A stretch of 11,485 nt of DNA from Phycisphaerae bacterium. GTDB taxonomy: Bacteria; Planctomycetota; Phycisphaerae; UBA1845; Fen-1342. Below the pieces are notes generated by a model. It searched no databases. It worked only from the letters and a program-made list of their open reading frames with translations, and was not told where the DNA came from. Shown one piece after another: positions 1 through 6,914 of the stretch (positions are counted from its first letter, which is position 1; every line of letters begins with the position of its first letter). Made by a program: the position numbers and the translations under genes. The stretch is taken from positions 1-11,485 of the forward strand of contig JALHOX010000109.1 of NCBI GenBank assembly GCA_022842805.1, given 5' to 3'.

Positions 1-394
1 CGGCGTGGGTGATCGGGATGCCGCTGACATTCTGGACGCGCATCAGCTCGCGGGCGCGGGAAACGGTCTCTTCGGGGCGGAGCGTGACGGGGTCGAGAAT
101 GACGCCGCTCTCCGACCGCTTCACCTTGTGCACTTCGCGCACCTGCACGTCGACCGGCAGATTGCGATGGATGATGCCGATGCCGCCCTCGCTGGCGAGC
201 GCGATGGCGAGGCTGCTCTCGGTGACGGTGTCCATCGGGGCGCTGATCAGCGGGATATTGAGGCGGATGGTGCGGGTGAGCTGGGTGGCGACGTCGATCT
301 CGCGCGGATGCACGCGGGCGCGGCGGGGAACAAGCAGGACGTCATCGAAGGTGAATGCGTCGCCGATGATGCGGGGATGGGTTTTGTCTGCCAT
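1..394 (-). CDS. guaB: IMP dehydrogenase, N-terminal part (cut by window edge)
   Basis: IMP dehydrogenase oxidises IMP to XMP with NAD+, the committed step of cytosolic GMP synthesis. Reading the minus strand from the ATG at 394-392 gives MADKTHPRIIGDAFTFDDVL, followed by LLVPRRARVHP, LNIPLISAPMDTVTE, GGIGIIHRN and SESGVILDPVTLRPEETVSR. These are the conserved opening of the (beta/alpha)8 barrel and the entry into the CBS pair, ending in VSGIPITHA. About 131 of the usual ~490 residues are visible. The catalytic Cys loop lies outside the window. The start is the first ATG that gives the standard N-terminus. No Shine-Dalgarno site is seen; the sequence before the ATG (sense strand) is ATCGTTGCCCT. 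The gene diverges from the phosphomannomutase gene across a 289-base gap. Identification is secure. Confidence 0.95.
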   Translation of the reverse strand, partial: MADKTHPRIIGDAFTFDDVLLVPRRARVHPREIDVATQLTRTIRLNIPLISAPMDTVTESSLAIALASEGGIGIIHRNLPVDVQVREVHKVKRSESGVILDPVTLRPEETVSRARELMRVQNVSGIPITHA

Positions 395-412
395 AGGGCA
401 ACGATACACAAA

Positions 413-437
413 CGAATAGCGAATGTCGAATAGCGAA
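413..437. repeat. Short direct repeat upstream of guaB
   Basis: The 11-mer CGAATAGCGAA occurs at 413-423 and again at 427-437, one 14-base period apart. It lies 18 to 43 bases upstream of the guaB ATG, where a promoter or operator would be expected. No convincing -35/-10 pair is visible. It could be an operator or simple sequence drift. Confidence 0.5.
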
Positions 438-506
438 GAATCGACCAAGGGGCGAAGTGGCGGCGGGGCGGAGGGGTGGCGGAGGTCCGCAGCGAAAGGG
501 TCGCAG

Positions 507-584
507 CGGCGTCCCGCCGGTCGTCATCGGAGGGGAATCATCGTCGTTGGGCGAACGAAGATCCGGCGGGACGCCGGTGCTACC
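507..584. repeat. Paired inverted palindromes (REPIN-like), family A
   Basis: A 14-base segment CGGCGTCCCGCCGG (507-520) has its exact reverse complement at 563-576, with a 42-base loop. Each arm is itself a small palindrome (CCGGCG-GGA-CGCCGG at 563-577), and the right arm is followed by TGCTACC. Two palindromic units in inverted orientation are the layout of REPIN/BIME elements. A sister unit followed by GCTACC lies at 3734-3763. The element occupies the gap between guaB and the phosphomannomutase gene. It may be the footprint of a REP-type transposable repeat. Confidence 0.6.
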
Positions 585-670
585 TGCGGGGGAACCGAGT
601 AGCATCCGCTTTCGAGGAGAGCGACCGCGCGGATCGGGTTGATGCACCGTTGCGCCGCGCGGGAGACATG

Positions 671-676
671 AGGGAG
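671..676 (+). promoter_or_regulatory. Ribosome binding site that decides the phosphomannomutase start
   Basis: AGGGAG at 671-676 is a purine-rich Shine-Dalgarno match. It lies 7 bases before the GTG at 684 but only 1 base before the in-frame GTG at 678, so it favours 684 as the start. Confidence 0.5.
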
Positions 677-683
677 CGTGCGA

Positions 684-2279
684 GTGGCCAAGGCCGGCGA
701 CGACTATTTTCGCTATTGTCCGGGCGAGGAGCTGATCAAGATTTCCGACGCCGTCTGCCTGGGGCGGCGGCGGGCGGGGTTTGTGAAGTGTCCGGGCTGT
801 CAGTTCAACGATGACGAACGCGGCACGCAGCCGTTCGAGGCGACCGTCGTGGGGCGGCGTATTCTGCCGGCGGCGATGCATGTGAGGACCGACGACGTGG
901 AAGGACTGGACAAGGTATTTAAGGCGTACGACGTTCGCGCGATCTATCCTGATCCGCTGAACGAGGACATCGCCTGGCGAATCGGCAATGCGACCGCTCA
1001 GTTTCTGCGCAGCGCGCTGACGGGCTACAACCGCAGCGACGCCGGCATGAACACGCTGATCGTCGGTCGCGACATGCGCAAGAGCAGCCCGAGCCTGATG
1101 CAGGCCTTCGTCGACGGTGCGACCTCGATCGGCACCGAGGTGATCGACATCGGCATGATCGACACGTCGCAGATCTACTTCGCGACCAACCTGCTCTCGT
1201 GCTGCGGCGGCGTGCAGGTCACCGCCAGCCACAATCCATCGAACTACAACGGCTTCAAGATCTGCGGCGTGAAGGGCAAGCCGATCGGGGCGGAGTCGGG
1301 GCTGAACGAGATTCAGCGCATCGCCAAGGCGACGACGCGCTATGAATCGAGCGATCGCGGCAAGGTCAGCAAGCGCGATTTGTCGCGCGAGTATCGCGCG
1401 CACATGCACAAATTCATGGTCGAGCCGCGGCCGATGAAGATCGTGGTCGATGCTTCGAACGGCATGGCGGGGCGCTGGTTTCCGATTCTCTTCGACGGCG
1501 TGCCGAACCTGGAAGTGGTGAAACTGAACTTCTCGCACGAAGGCGAATTCGTGCATCCGCCCAACCCGCTGGTCGAGGCCAATCTGACGCAGCTCAAGCG
1601 GGCGGTGCGCGAATACAAGGCCGATTTCGGGGCTTGCTTCGACGGCGACGCCGATCGCTGCATCTTCGTCGACGAGACGGGCACGACCTGCCGCTGCGAT
1701 CTGGTCACTGCGCTCTTTGCCCAGGAGTATCTGCGCGACAACGCCGGCGCGACCGTGGTCTATGACCTGCGCTCGAGCCGATCCGTGCCGGAGACGATCC
1801 GCAAGTTCGGGGGCGTGCCGAAGCGCGAGCGCGTCGGACATGTGTTCATGAAGCGGGCCATGGCCGAGAGCAACGGCGTCGTCGGTGGCGAGTTGAGCGG
1901 CCACTTTTACTTCCGCGACTTTTACTACTGTGACTCGGGCATGCTCTCGTTTGTCGCGGTGCTGAATGTGCTGACGCGGACGGGGCGGACGCTGAGCCAG
2001 TTGCTTGCGCCCTTCGCGACCTTCGCCAGCAGCGGCGAGCAGAACTTCGAGAACGCGGACAAAGAGGGGACGTTTAAGAAGATCATGGACAAGTATCGCG
2101 CCGGTCAGATCGACACGCTCGACGGGGTGACGGTCGATTTTCCGGATTGGTGGTTCAATATCCGCGCTTCGAATACCGAGCCGCTGCTGCGGCTAAACAT
2201 GGAAGCGCAGACGCCGGCGCTGCTCGAAAAGAAGCTGGCCGAATTGACGCCGCTACTGGGTCATCCGGTCGCGCATTGA
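684..2279 (+). CDS. Phosphomannomutase/phosphoglucomutase with Cys-rich N-terminal extension
   Basis: An alpha-D-phosphohexomutase (COG1109, ManB/AlgC type), 531 residues from the GTG at 684. It interconverts hexose 1- and 6-phosphates through a phosphoserine and so supplies precursors for nucleotide sugars and glycans. All four signature loops are present: TASHNP at 180-185 with catalytic Ser182; metal-binding DGDADR at 320-325; sugar-binding GGELSGH at 401-407; and phosphate-binding RASNTEP at 494-500. Before the usual FKAYDVRAIYP opening there are about 75 extra residues with Cys12, Cys25 and a CPGC motif (Cys36, Cys39), which look like a small zinc-binding unit. The family is usually 450-470 residues long. 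Substrate preference (mannose or glucose) cannot be read from the sequence. It is the first of five co-oriented genes, and the next gap holds a repeat pair, so an operon is uncertain. Confidence 0.92.
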   Translation: MAKAGDDYFRYCPGEELIKISDAVCLGRRRAGFVKCPGCQFNDDERGTQPFEATVVGRRILPAAMHVRTDDVEGLDKVFKAYDVRAIYPDPLNEDIAWRIGNATAQFLRSALTGYNRSDAGMNTLIVGRDMRKSSPSLMQAFVDGATSIGTEVIDIGMIDTSQIYFATNLLSCCGGVQVTASHNPSNYNGFKICGVKGKPIGAESGLNEIQRIAKATTRYESSDRGKVSKRDLSREYRAHMHKFMVEPRPMKIVVDASNGMAGRWFPILFDGVPNLEVVKLNFSHEGEFVHPPNPLVEANLTQLKRAVREYKADFGACFDGDADRCIFVDETGTTCRCDLVTALFAQEYLRDNAGATVVYDLRSSRSVPETIRKFGGVPKRERVGHVFMKRAMAESNGVVGGELSGHFYFRDFYYCDSGMLSFVAVLNVLTRTGRTLSQLLAPFATFASSGEQNFENADKEGTFKKIMDKYRAGQIDTLDGVTVDFPDWWFNIRASNTEPLLRLNMEAQTPALLEKKLAELTPLLGHPVAH

Positions 2280-2288
2280 TTATTTATC

Positions 2289-2367
2289 GTGCCACGGCTC
2301 GGTGAGCCGTGCGAATTCAGGGAGGTGCCCGGTCTCCCCAAAAGCACGGCTCGCAGAGCCGTGGCAC
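2289..2367. repeat. Paired inverted palindromes (REPIN-like), family B
   Basis: Two 24-base units at 2289-2312 and 2344-2367 are reverse complements apart from the three central bases, with a 31-base spacer. Each unit is itself a hairpin: on one strand, GCACGGCTC, three bases, then GAGCCGTG. The right unit has GCA in the centre, and the left unit read on the other strand has ACC. The element fills the gap between the phosphomannomutase and M16 genes. Its sequence is unrelated to the family A repeat. The paired inverted layout again matches REPIN elements. It could also attenuate transcription between the two genes, although no T-run follows. Confidence 0.7.
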
Positions 2368-2397
2368 CATTTTCGCCGTAGGTTTCGGAGACGCCGC

Positions 2398-3663
2398 TTG
2401 TCGCAGACGCTGATTTCGACCGATCGCTGGACCGACACGGAATTCGTTCATCGCGTGCTCGAAAGCGGCGTGGAATTCGCGGCCGACTTGTTGCCCGAAC
2501 GACAGACGGTGTCGATTCACTTCCGCGTGCTGTCGGGAACGGCCGACGAGCCGGACGAGCTGGGCGGGATCGCCGGACTGGTCGAGGAGATGCTGCCCAA
2601 GGGGACGAAGCGGTTTGACGGCCGCAAACTCGCCGACGAGTTTGACATGCGCGGGATCAAGTGGGGCGGGAGCACGGGACGACAGTCGACTCTCTTTCGC
2701 GTGCTTTGTCTGCCGGAGTTCGTGCATGAGGCGGTGGAGCTGATCGCCGAATTGCTCTGCGCGCCGACATTTCCGAAGGACAAGTGCGCGGTGGCGATCG
2801 ATCTTGCGAAGCAATCGCTGCGGCGTCTGCGTGATGAGCCGGAGGACGTGCTGCGGATGATCAGCCAGCGGCAGGTTTTCGGGCCGCGCTTCGGGCGCTG
2901 GGGCGGCGGCACGCTGGAGTCGCTCGAACGGATCGACCGAGAGAAAATCGAAGCTCACTGGAAGCGCACGTTCGCGGCGGGGCGCCTGCAGGTCTGCGCC
3001 GCGGGGCCGATCGAGGCCGACGCCTTCGCCGACCTGCTCGATCAGACCTTTGCCGATTTTGGCGGCGGCGCGACGGGCGGGCGCGAGAACGCGGATTTCA
3101 CGCTGCAGCCTGGGCGCGTGCATGAGTCGCAGAAACTGGAGCAGGAGTACATCTGCATCTCGCTGCCCGGCGCGGCTCGCGGCACCGACGACTTCGCCCG
3201 CGAGCAGGTGCTGATCGGTGTGCTGAGCGGCGGCATGAGCGGGCGGCTCTTCACCGAGGTGCGCGAAAAGCTCGGACTGGTCTACTCGGTGGCGGCGTGG
3301 CACGAGCAGCCGCGCGGTAAGGGCGTGATGCACCTGAGCGCCAGCACGACGCCGGAGCGGTGCGAGAAGACCTTTGAGACGCTGCTGCGCGAGCTGGCGC
3401 GGCTGTCGAAGGATCTGACCGAGGTTGAGGTGGAGCGCGCGAAGAACGCGATTCTGGCTCACGCGCAGACCGAGGACGACCTGACGCGGGCGCGCGGCGC
3501 GACGCTCAGCGACGACCTGTTTCACTTCGGCAAGCCGGTCGGAATCGGCCCGCGCCTGGCGGCGATTCAGGCGGTGTCGCTGAAAGCCGTGCGCGATTAC
3601 GCGGCTCGGCTGCAGCGCGACAAGCTGTGTGTGGCGACGGTGGGGGAGAAGCAGCTTTCGTAG
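2398..3663 (+). CDS. M16 (insulinase/pitrilysin) family protein, probably non-catalytic
   Basis: A 421-residue protein, the size of a half-length M16B subunit. The C-terminal half has the family hallmark GGMSGRLFTEVREKLGLVYSV (from Gly278 to Val298), which contains the Arg and Tyr that bind the substrate backbone. The N-terminal zinc site HxxEH is GLVEE (residues 60-64): both histidines are replaced, by Gly60 and Glu64, and only Glu63 remains. The downstream glutamate ligand region also looks changed (LAKQSLRRL). It is therefore probably a non-peptidase homologue, like the structural partner subunits of mitochondrial processing peptidase or other M16B heterodimers, that binds peptides or an active partner. 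No active partner gene is in the window. The TTG start at 2398 is preceded by GGAG 7 bases upstream. An earlier in-frame GTG (2302) lies inside the palindromic repeat and is less likely. Confidence 0.85.
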   Translation: MSQTLISTDRWTDTEFVHRVLESGVEFAADLLPERQTVSIHFRVLSGTADEPDELGGIAGLVEEMLPKGTKRFDGRKLADEFDMRGIKWGGSTGRQSTLFRVLCLPEFVHEAVELIAELLCAPTFPKDKCAVAIDLAKQSLRRLRDEPEDVLRMISQRQVFGPRFGRWGGGTLESLERIDREKIEAHWKRTFAAGRLQVCAAGPIEADAFADLLDQTFADFGGGATGGRENADFTLQPGRVHESQKLEQEYICISLPGAARGTDDFAREQVLIGVLSGGMSGRLFTEVREKLGLVYSVAAWHEQPRGKGVMHLSASTTPERCEKTFETLLRELARLSKDLTEVEVERAKNAILAHAQTEDDLTRARGATLSDDLFHFGKPVGIGPRLAAIQAVSLKAVRDYAARLQRDKLCVATVGEKQLS

Positions 3664-3733
3664 CGGCAGGCGGCTCGCGGGTCGATGAACTCTTTCGCGC
3701 GTCGAGCGCCTTTGTGACGACAGCCGCCGCGTC

Positions 3734-3763
3734 GACCGGCGGGGTCGCCGGTCGCTACCCTAC
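3734..3763. repeat. Single palindromic unit, family A
   Basis: GACCGGCG-GGGT-CGCCGGTC (3734-3753) is a perfect 8-bp hairpin with a 4-base loop, followed by GCTACCCTAC. It matches the right arm of the element at 507-584, which has the same CCGGCGGG core, CGCCGGT arm and GCTACC tail. It ends 6 bases before the ATG of the next gene, where a ribosome binding site would normally be. It could act as a weak terminator for the M16 gene or affect translation of the next gene. Confidence 0.55.
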
Positions 3764-3769
3764 GAATTG

Positions 3770-5026
3770 ATGAACGACGCGGAATCCAACTTCCATGAGT
3801 CGCCGACGCCGACGCCGCGCGATCACTCTGCTTCGCGCGAATCTGGCTCATCGCGCGACGCGGGCGCGGCGTGGACCGTCGTCATCACCGGCAAGCTGCT
3901 GCGGCTGACGCGGGGGCAAATCGCCGATCGACTGACGCAGCGGGGCGGCGGCGCCGTCGAGCGGGCCGTGACGCGCCGAACCACGCATGTCATCGTGGGC
4001 ATGGGGGGCTGGCCGCTGCTAGCCGACGGACAGGCCTCGCACTGCCTGCTGCGAGCCGAGGCGCTGCAGCAGGGCGGGCAATCGATCGAGATTTGCTCCG
4101 AGCTGGATTTCGCTGAGCGGCTGGGCGTCGCGCTGCCGGCCGATGATTCGCCGAAAACCATCTCGCGCCGCAAGGTGGCCCGCACGCTGGGACTGCCCGA
4201 GGAGACGCTCCGCCGCTGGGAGCAATTGAGCCTCGTGCGCTCCAAGCACGATCAGTTCGATTTTCAGGACATCGTCTCGCTGCAGCGGCTGGCGGAGCTG
4301 TTTGCGCAAGGCGCGACGCCGGAGACGATTCACCGCAGTCTGGAGCGCGTTCGCCGCATTCGCCCCGATGCGCGGCGGCCGCTGGCCCAGCTCGCGATCA
4401 TCGTGGCCAATCGACAGACGTTGCTGGCGGAGTTCGGAGAATATCTGGTCGGCAGCGACGGACAGCTTCGCTGGCGCTTCGCCGCGGGCGAAGCCGATGG
4501 GCAATCCGGGGCGGATGCGGACTCGACGCGCGAGGAGCGCGAATCGCACGATTCAAGCGCCGCGGGCGGAATCAGCCTCTGGCTGCAGCCGGCGGAGGCG
4601 CTCGAAGCCGAGGAGTGGTTGCGCCGTGCCGAGCGTTGGGCCGATGAGGACGAGCCCGATCGCGCGGCGGCGGCGATTCGCAAGGCTCTTCTGCGCCGCT
4701 CGAACTATCCAGCGGCCTATCGCCTGCTGGGCGACATCGAGCACGGCCGCGGCAACACCGGCGCGGCTATGGAGCTTTGGCGCGTCGCCGCGATGCAGCT
4801 CGGCAACGACGCCGACGCCTGGCTATTGGCGGCGGAGGCGTGTGAGGAGCTTGGTCGCGCCGAGGAAGCCATCGACGCGTTGCAGAACGCGCTCGCGATC
4901 GACCCCGCTCATGCCGCCTCACACCTGCTGATGGCGATGGTTCTCGAGCAGATCGGGCGGACCGACGCGGCGACCGATCATTGGCGGCGCGCTTTGGAAG
5001 CAAATCCGCCGACCGCCGCCGGCTAA
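3770..5026 (+). CDS. BRCT + MerR-like HTH + TPR fusion protein
   Basis: A 418-residue multidomain protein. After a polar leader of about 33 residues there is a BRCT-like domain (about 34-119): WTVVITGKLLRLTRGQIADRL, then a Gly turn, TTHVIVG at 71-77, and IEICSELDF at 106-114. Next is a MerR-type winged helix-turn-helix (about 131-196): ISRRKVARTLGLPEETLRRWEQ, then FDFQDIVSLQRLAELFAQGATPETI. A charged linker (about 240-265) leads to three or four TPR units (about 278-413), for example AWLLAAEACEELGRAEEAID. There is no signal peptide or membrane segment, so it is probably cytosolic. BRCT folds bind phosphopeptides or DNA ends, MerR HTHs bind DNA, and TPRs bind proteins; the combined role is unknown. 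The ATG at 3770 was chosen; a TTG directly before it is also in frame. No Shine-Dalgarno site is seen, and a palindrome lies just upstream. Confidence 0.85.
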   Translation: MNDAESNFHESPTPTPRDHSASRESGSSRDAGAAWTVVITGKLLRLTRGQIADRLTQRGGGAVERAVTRRTTHVIVGMGGWPLLADGQASHCLLRAEALQQGGQSIEICSELDFAERLGVALPADDSPKTISRRKVARTLGLPEETLRRWEQLSLVRSKHDQFDFQDIVSLQRLAELFAQGATPETIHRSLERVRRIRPDARRPLAQLAIIVANRQTLLAEFGEYLVGSDGQLRWRFAAGEADGQSGADADSTREERESHDSSAAGGISLWLQPAEALEAEEWLRRAERWADEDEPDRAAAAIRKALLRRSNYPAAYRLLGDIEHGRGNTGAAMELWRVAAMQLGNDADAWLLAAEACEELGRAEEAIDALQNALAIDPAHAASHLLMAMVLEQIGRTDAATDHWRRALEANPPTAAG

Positions 5027-5083
5027 CGGCCTTCGGTTGCCGCCAATTCGCCCACGGCCCCGCCCGCCGCATACGATTGTGAT

Positions 5084-5758
5084 GTGAAAAAACCTCACCC
5101 ACCCTTATTCGTCGCCGTCTTTGTCGACCCGATGTTTCAGGAGAATTCGCTCCTGATCAGCGCCGCCGACACGGACGCCGACTGTTGGATCATCGATCCC
5201 GGGTTCGACCCCCAGCCCGAAGAGACGCTGGCCGAAATCCGCGAGAGACGGCTGCGGCCGAGCGCGATCGTGCTCACGCATTGCCACGTCGACCATATCG
5301 CGGGTATCGGCACGATCCGTGCTGAGCTGCCTGACATTCCCATCTGGTGCCCTGCCGACGAGCGGCACATGCTGCTCGACCCGATGGCGAATTTCTCGGG
5401 TCTCTACGGCGTGCCGATCGTGGCGCCCGACGCCGATCGGCTGTTGAAGCCCGGGGAGCGGCTGCGGCTGGGCGAGATCGAGTTCGAAGCGCGCGATGTC
5501 GCCGGCCATTCTCCTGGAGGGCTGGCCTATTACTGCGCCGCCGCGGGCATCGTCATTGGCGGCGATGCACTCTTCAGCGGCGGCATCGGCCGCTATGACT
5601 TTCCGGGCAGCAGCGGGGAACGGCTGATCGCCAACATTCGTTCGAGCTTGCTGACGCTGCCGGGCGAAACCGTCCTCTACCCCGGTCACGGCCCCAGCAC
5701 GACCATCGCCCGCGAGGCCCGATACAACCCCTATTTGCAGCCGGGGTTTCCGTTGTGA
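5084..5758 (+). CDS. Metallo-beta-lactamase-fold hydrolase, glyoxalase II/YcbL type
   Basis: A 224-residue cytosolic MBL-fold enzyme. All metal ligands of the binuclear site are present: THCHVDH with His66, His68, Asp70 and His71; His142 in AGHSPGG; Asp161 in GGDALFSGGIGRYDF; and His202 in YPGHGPST. The GDALFxGGIGRxDF and PGHGPxT motifs are typical of hydroxyacylglutathione hydrolase-like proteins of the short YcbL type (about 215 residues). These lack the C-terminal glutathione-binding helices of full glyoxalase II. The likely reaction is hydrolysis of a thioester or related small substrate; the exact substrate is not known. The GTG start at 5084 lies 57 bases after the TPR gene and has no clear Shine-Dalgarno site. 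The stop overlaps a possible GTG start (5755) of the next gene by 4 bases, which would allow translational coupling. Confidence 0.9.
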   Translation: MKKPHPPLFVAVFVDPMFQENSLLISAADTDADCWIIDPGFDPQPEETLAEIRERRLRPSAIVLTHCHVDHIAGIGTIRAELPDIPIWCPADERHMLLDPMANFSGLYGVPIVAPDADRLLKPGERLRLGEIEFEARDVAGHSPGGLAYYCAAAGIVIGGDALFSGGIGRYDFPGSSGERLIANIRSSLLTLPGETVLYPGHGPSTTIAREARYNPYLQPGFPL

Positions 5759-5859
5759 GTCACGAAGCGCCGAGGGCGTCACGGGCCGGTGAAGATGGAT
5801 TCGTTGCCTGCGGGGGTGAGGATGCTTCGCCACCCGGCAGATGCCGCGCTACGTTGCGG

Positions 5860-6855
5860 GTGCCCACCCGGCGAACGCCGCGATTTTTTCAGCTAGCGAT
5901 GCTGCTCCTGCTCCCGATCGCCGCTTGCGACTCCGACTCGGATCGCGCGGCGGCGGCGCGCAGCGCGTCCGCGCCTTCCATGGCCGGCGCGCCAAGCTCA
6001 GCCTCCGCCCCCATCGGTCACCGCGTCCCCGACCGCGTTCTCATTCCGACCGTCGACCCCGCCGAGGCAAACGCGGGGCCGGCACGCATCGTCAGTCTCG
6101 CCCCGAGCGCCACTGAGTTTTGCTGCGCGCTAGGCCTGCGCGACCGGCTCGTTGGGCGTACGCGATTTTGCGACTATCCGGCGGACGTGGAATCGATCGT
6201 CGATCTGGGAACGGCCCACGATCTGAGCGCCGAGCGATTGCTCACGCTGCGCCCCGACTTAATCCTCGTCACCGGCACCACGCGCGGCCACACCGACCGC
6301 CTCGCCGGCCTGGGTCTCGCCTGGCGCACATTGCCCGATGGATCGCTCGCTGACATTTATCGATCGATCGAAGCGCTCGGCGAGTGGACCGATCGCCCGC
6401 GAACGGCGACGGCGCTGGCGGCCGCGATCCGCGATGACATCGAGCGCGTCGCGGCGCGCCATCGCGGCGGGCCTCGGCGGCGCGTCTTGCTCGTTGCGAG
6501 CGTCTTGTCCGACCCACCCGCGCCGCCGACGGTCGCCGGCCCGGGATCGTTTTATGACGAGCTGATGCGGATGGCGGGCATTGTCAACGCGGCTCCGGTT
6601 GACGGTCGCGACTTCGGACCGCTCTCGCTCGAAGCGATCCTGACCGCCGATCCTGATTTCATCATAGAACTCGACCCCGACGGCGCCGCGCGCCCCGCGG
6701 GCGAAGCCGACGCGCTCGTCGCTTGGGGGCGCATCGGCCCGCTTCGGGCGGTGCGCGAGGGACGGGTGCGCGTCCTGGTCGGCAATCAGCACTACGTCCC
6801 CGGTCCGCGAATTGCGCAGACTTTCGAAGCGATCTGTCGCGCCCTGAATCGATGA
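5860..6855 (+). CDS. BtuF-like ABC-transporter substrate-binding lipoprotein
   Basis: A 331-residue helical-backbone (class III, Peripla_BP_2) binding protein for cobalamin/corrinoids or, less likely, haem or a ferric siderophore. From the GTG at 5860 it has a lipoprotein signal peptide: MPTRRTPRFFQ, a hydrophobic LAMLLLLPIAA stretch, and lipobox Cys23. It would be lipid-anchored outside the cytoplasmic membrane. The body opens with RIVSLAPSATEF and ALGLRDRLVGRTRFCDYP, the BtuF-type signature, followed by LRPDLILV, GPGSFYDELMRMAGI and ADPDFIIEL. An in-frame GTG at 5755 overlaps the upstream stop, but it would place about 58 residues with rare codons (AGG, AGA, TCA, CCA) before the lipobox Cys, so 5860 is preferred. 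No permease or ATPase gene is in the window. It converges on the kinase gene. Confidence 0.88.
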   Translation: MPTRRTPRFFQLAMLLLLPIAACDSDSDRAAAARSASAPSMAGAPSSASAPIGHRVPDRVLIPTVDPAEANAGPARIVSLAPSATEFCCALGLRDRLVGRTRFCDYPADVESIVDLGTAHDLSAERLLTLRPDLILVTGTTRGHTDRLAGLGLAWRTLPDGSLADIYRSIEALGEWTDRPRTATALAAAIRDDIERVAARHRGGPRRRVLLVASVLSDPPAPPTVAGPGSFYDELMRMAGIVNAAPVDGRDFGPLSLEAILTADPDFIIELDPDGAARPAGEADALVAWGRIGPLRAVREGRVRVLVGNQHYVPGPRIAQTFEAICRALNR

Positions 6856-6881
6856 AGATTCGCCGACCGTCCGCCCCGCGT

Positions 6882-6914
6882 TGGGATCAGACCGCGAACA
6901 GTCTCAGGATCCCA
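6882..6914. terminator. Possible shared hairpin between convergent genes
   Basis: TGGGATC (6882-6888) pairs with GATCCCA (6908-6914), and inside it AGAC pairs with GTCT across a CAG bulge. The hairpin sits between the BtuF-like gene (ends 6855) and the kinase gene on the other strand, and overlaps the kinase stop codon at 6904-6906. There is no T-run on either side, so it is at best a weak or Rho-assisted bidirectional terminator. Confidence 0.3.

Noticed and set aside
342..1904. A 520-codon open frame on the minus strand opposite the mutase gene
   Set aside because: It is a shadow of the mutase gene in GC-rich DNA. It overlaps the guaB start, its product is a low-complexity mix of Arg, Ala, His and Pro, and the plus-strand frame has all the mutase motifs.
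2317..3525. A 402-codon minus-strand open frame opposite the M16 gene
   Set aside because: The product has no recognisable motif, runs through the palindromic repeat, and is the antisense of a clear M16 protein.
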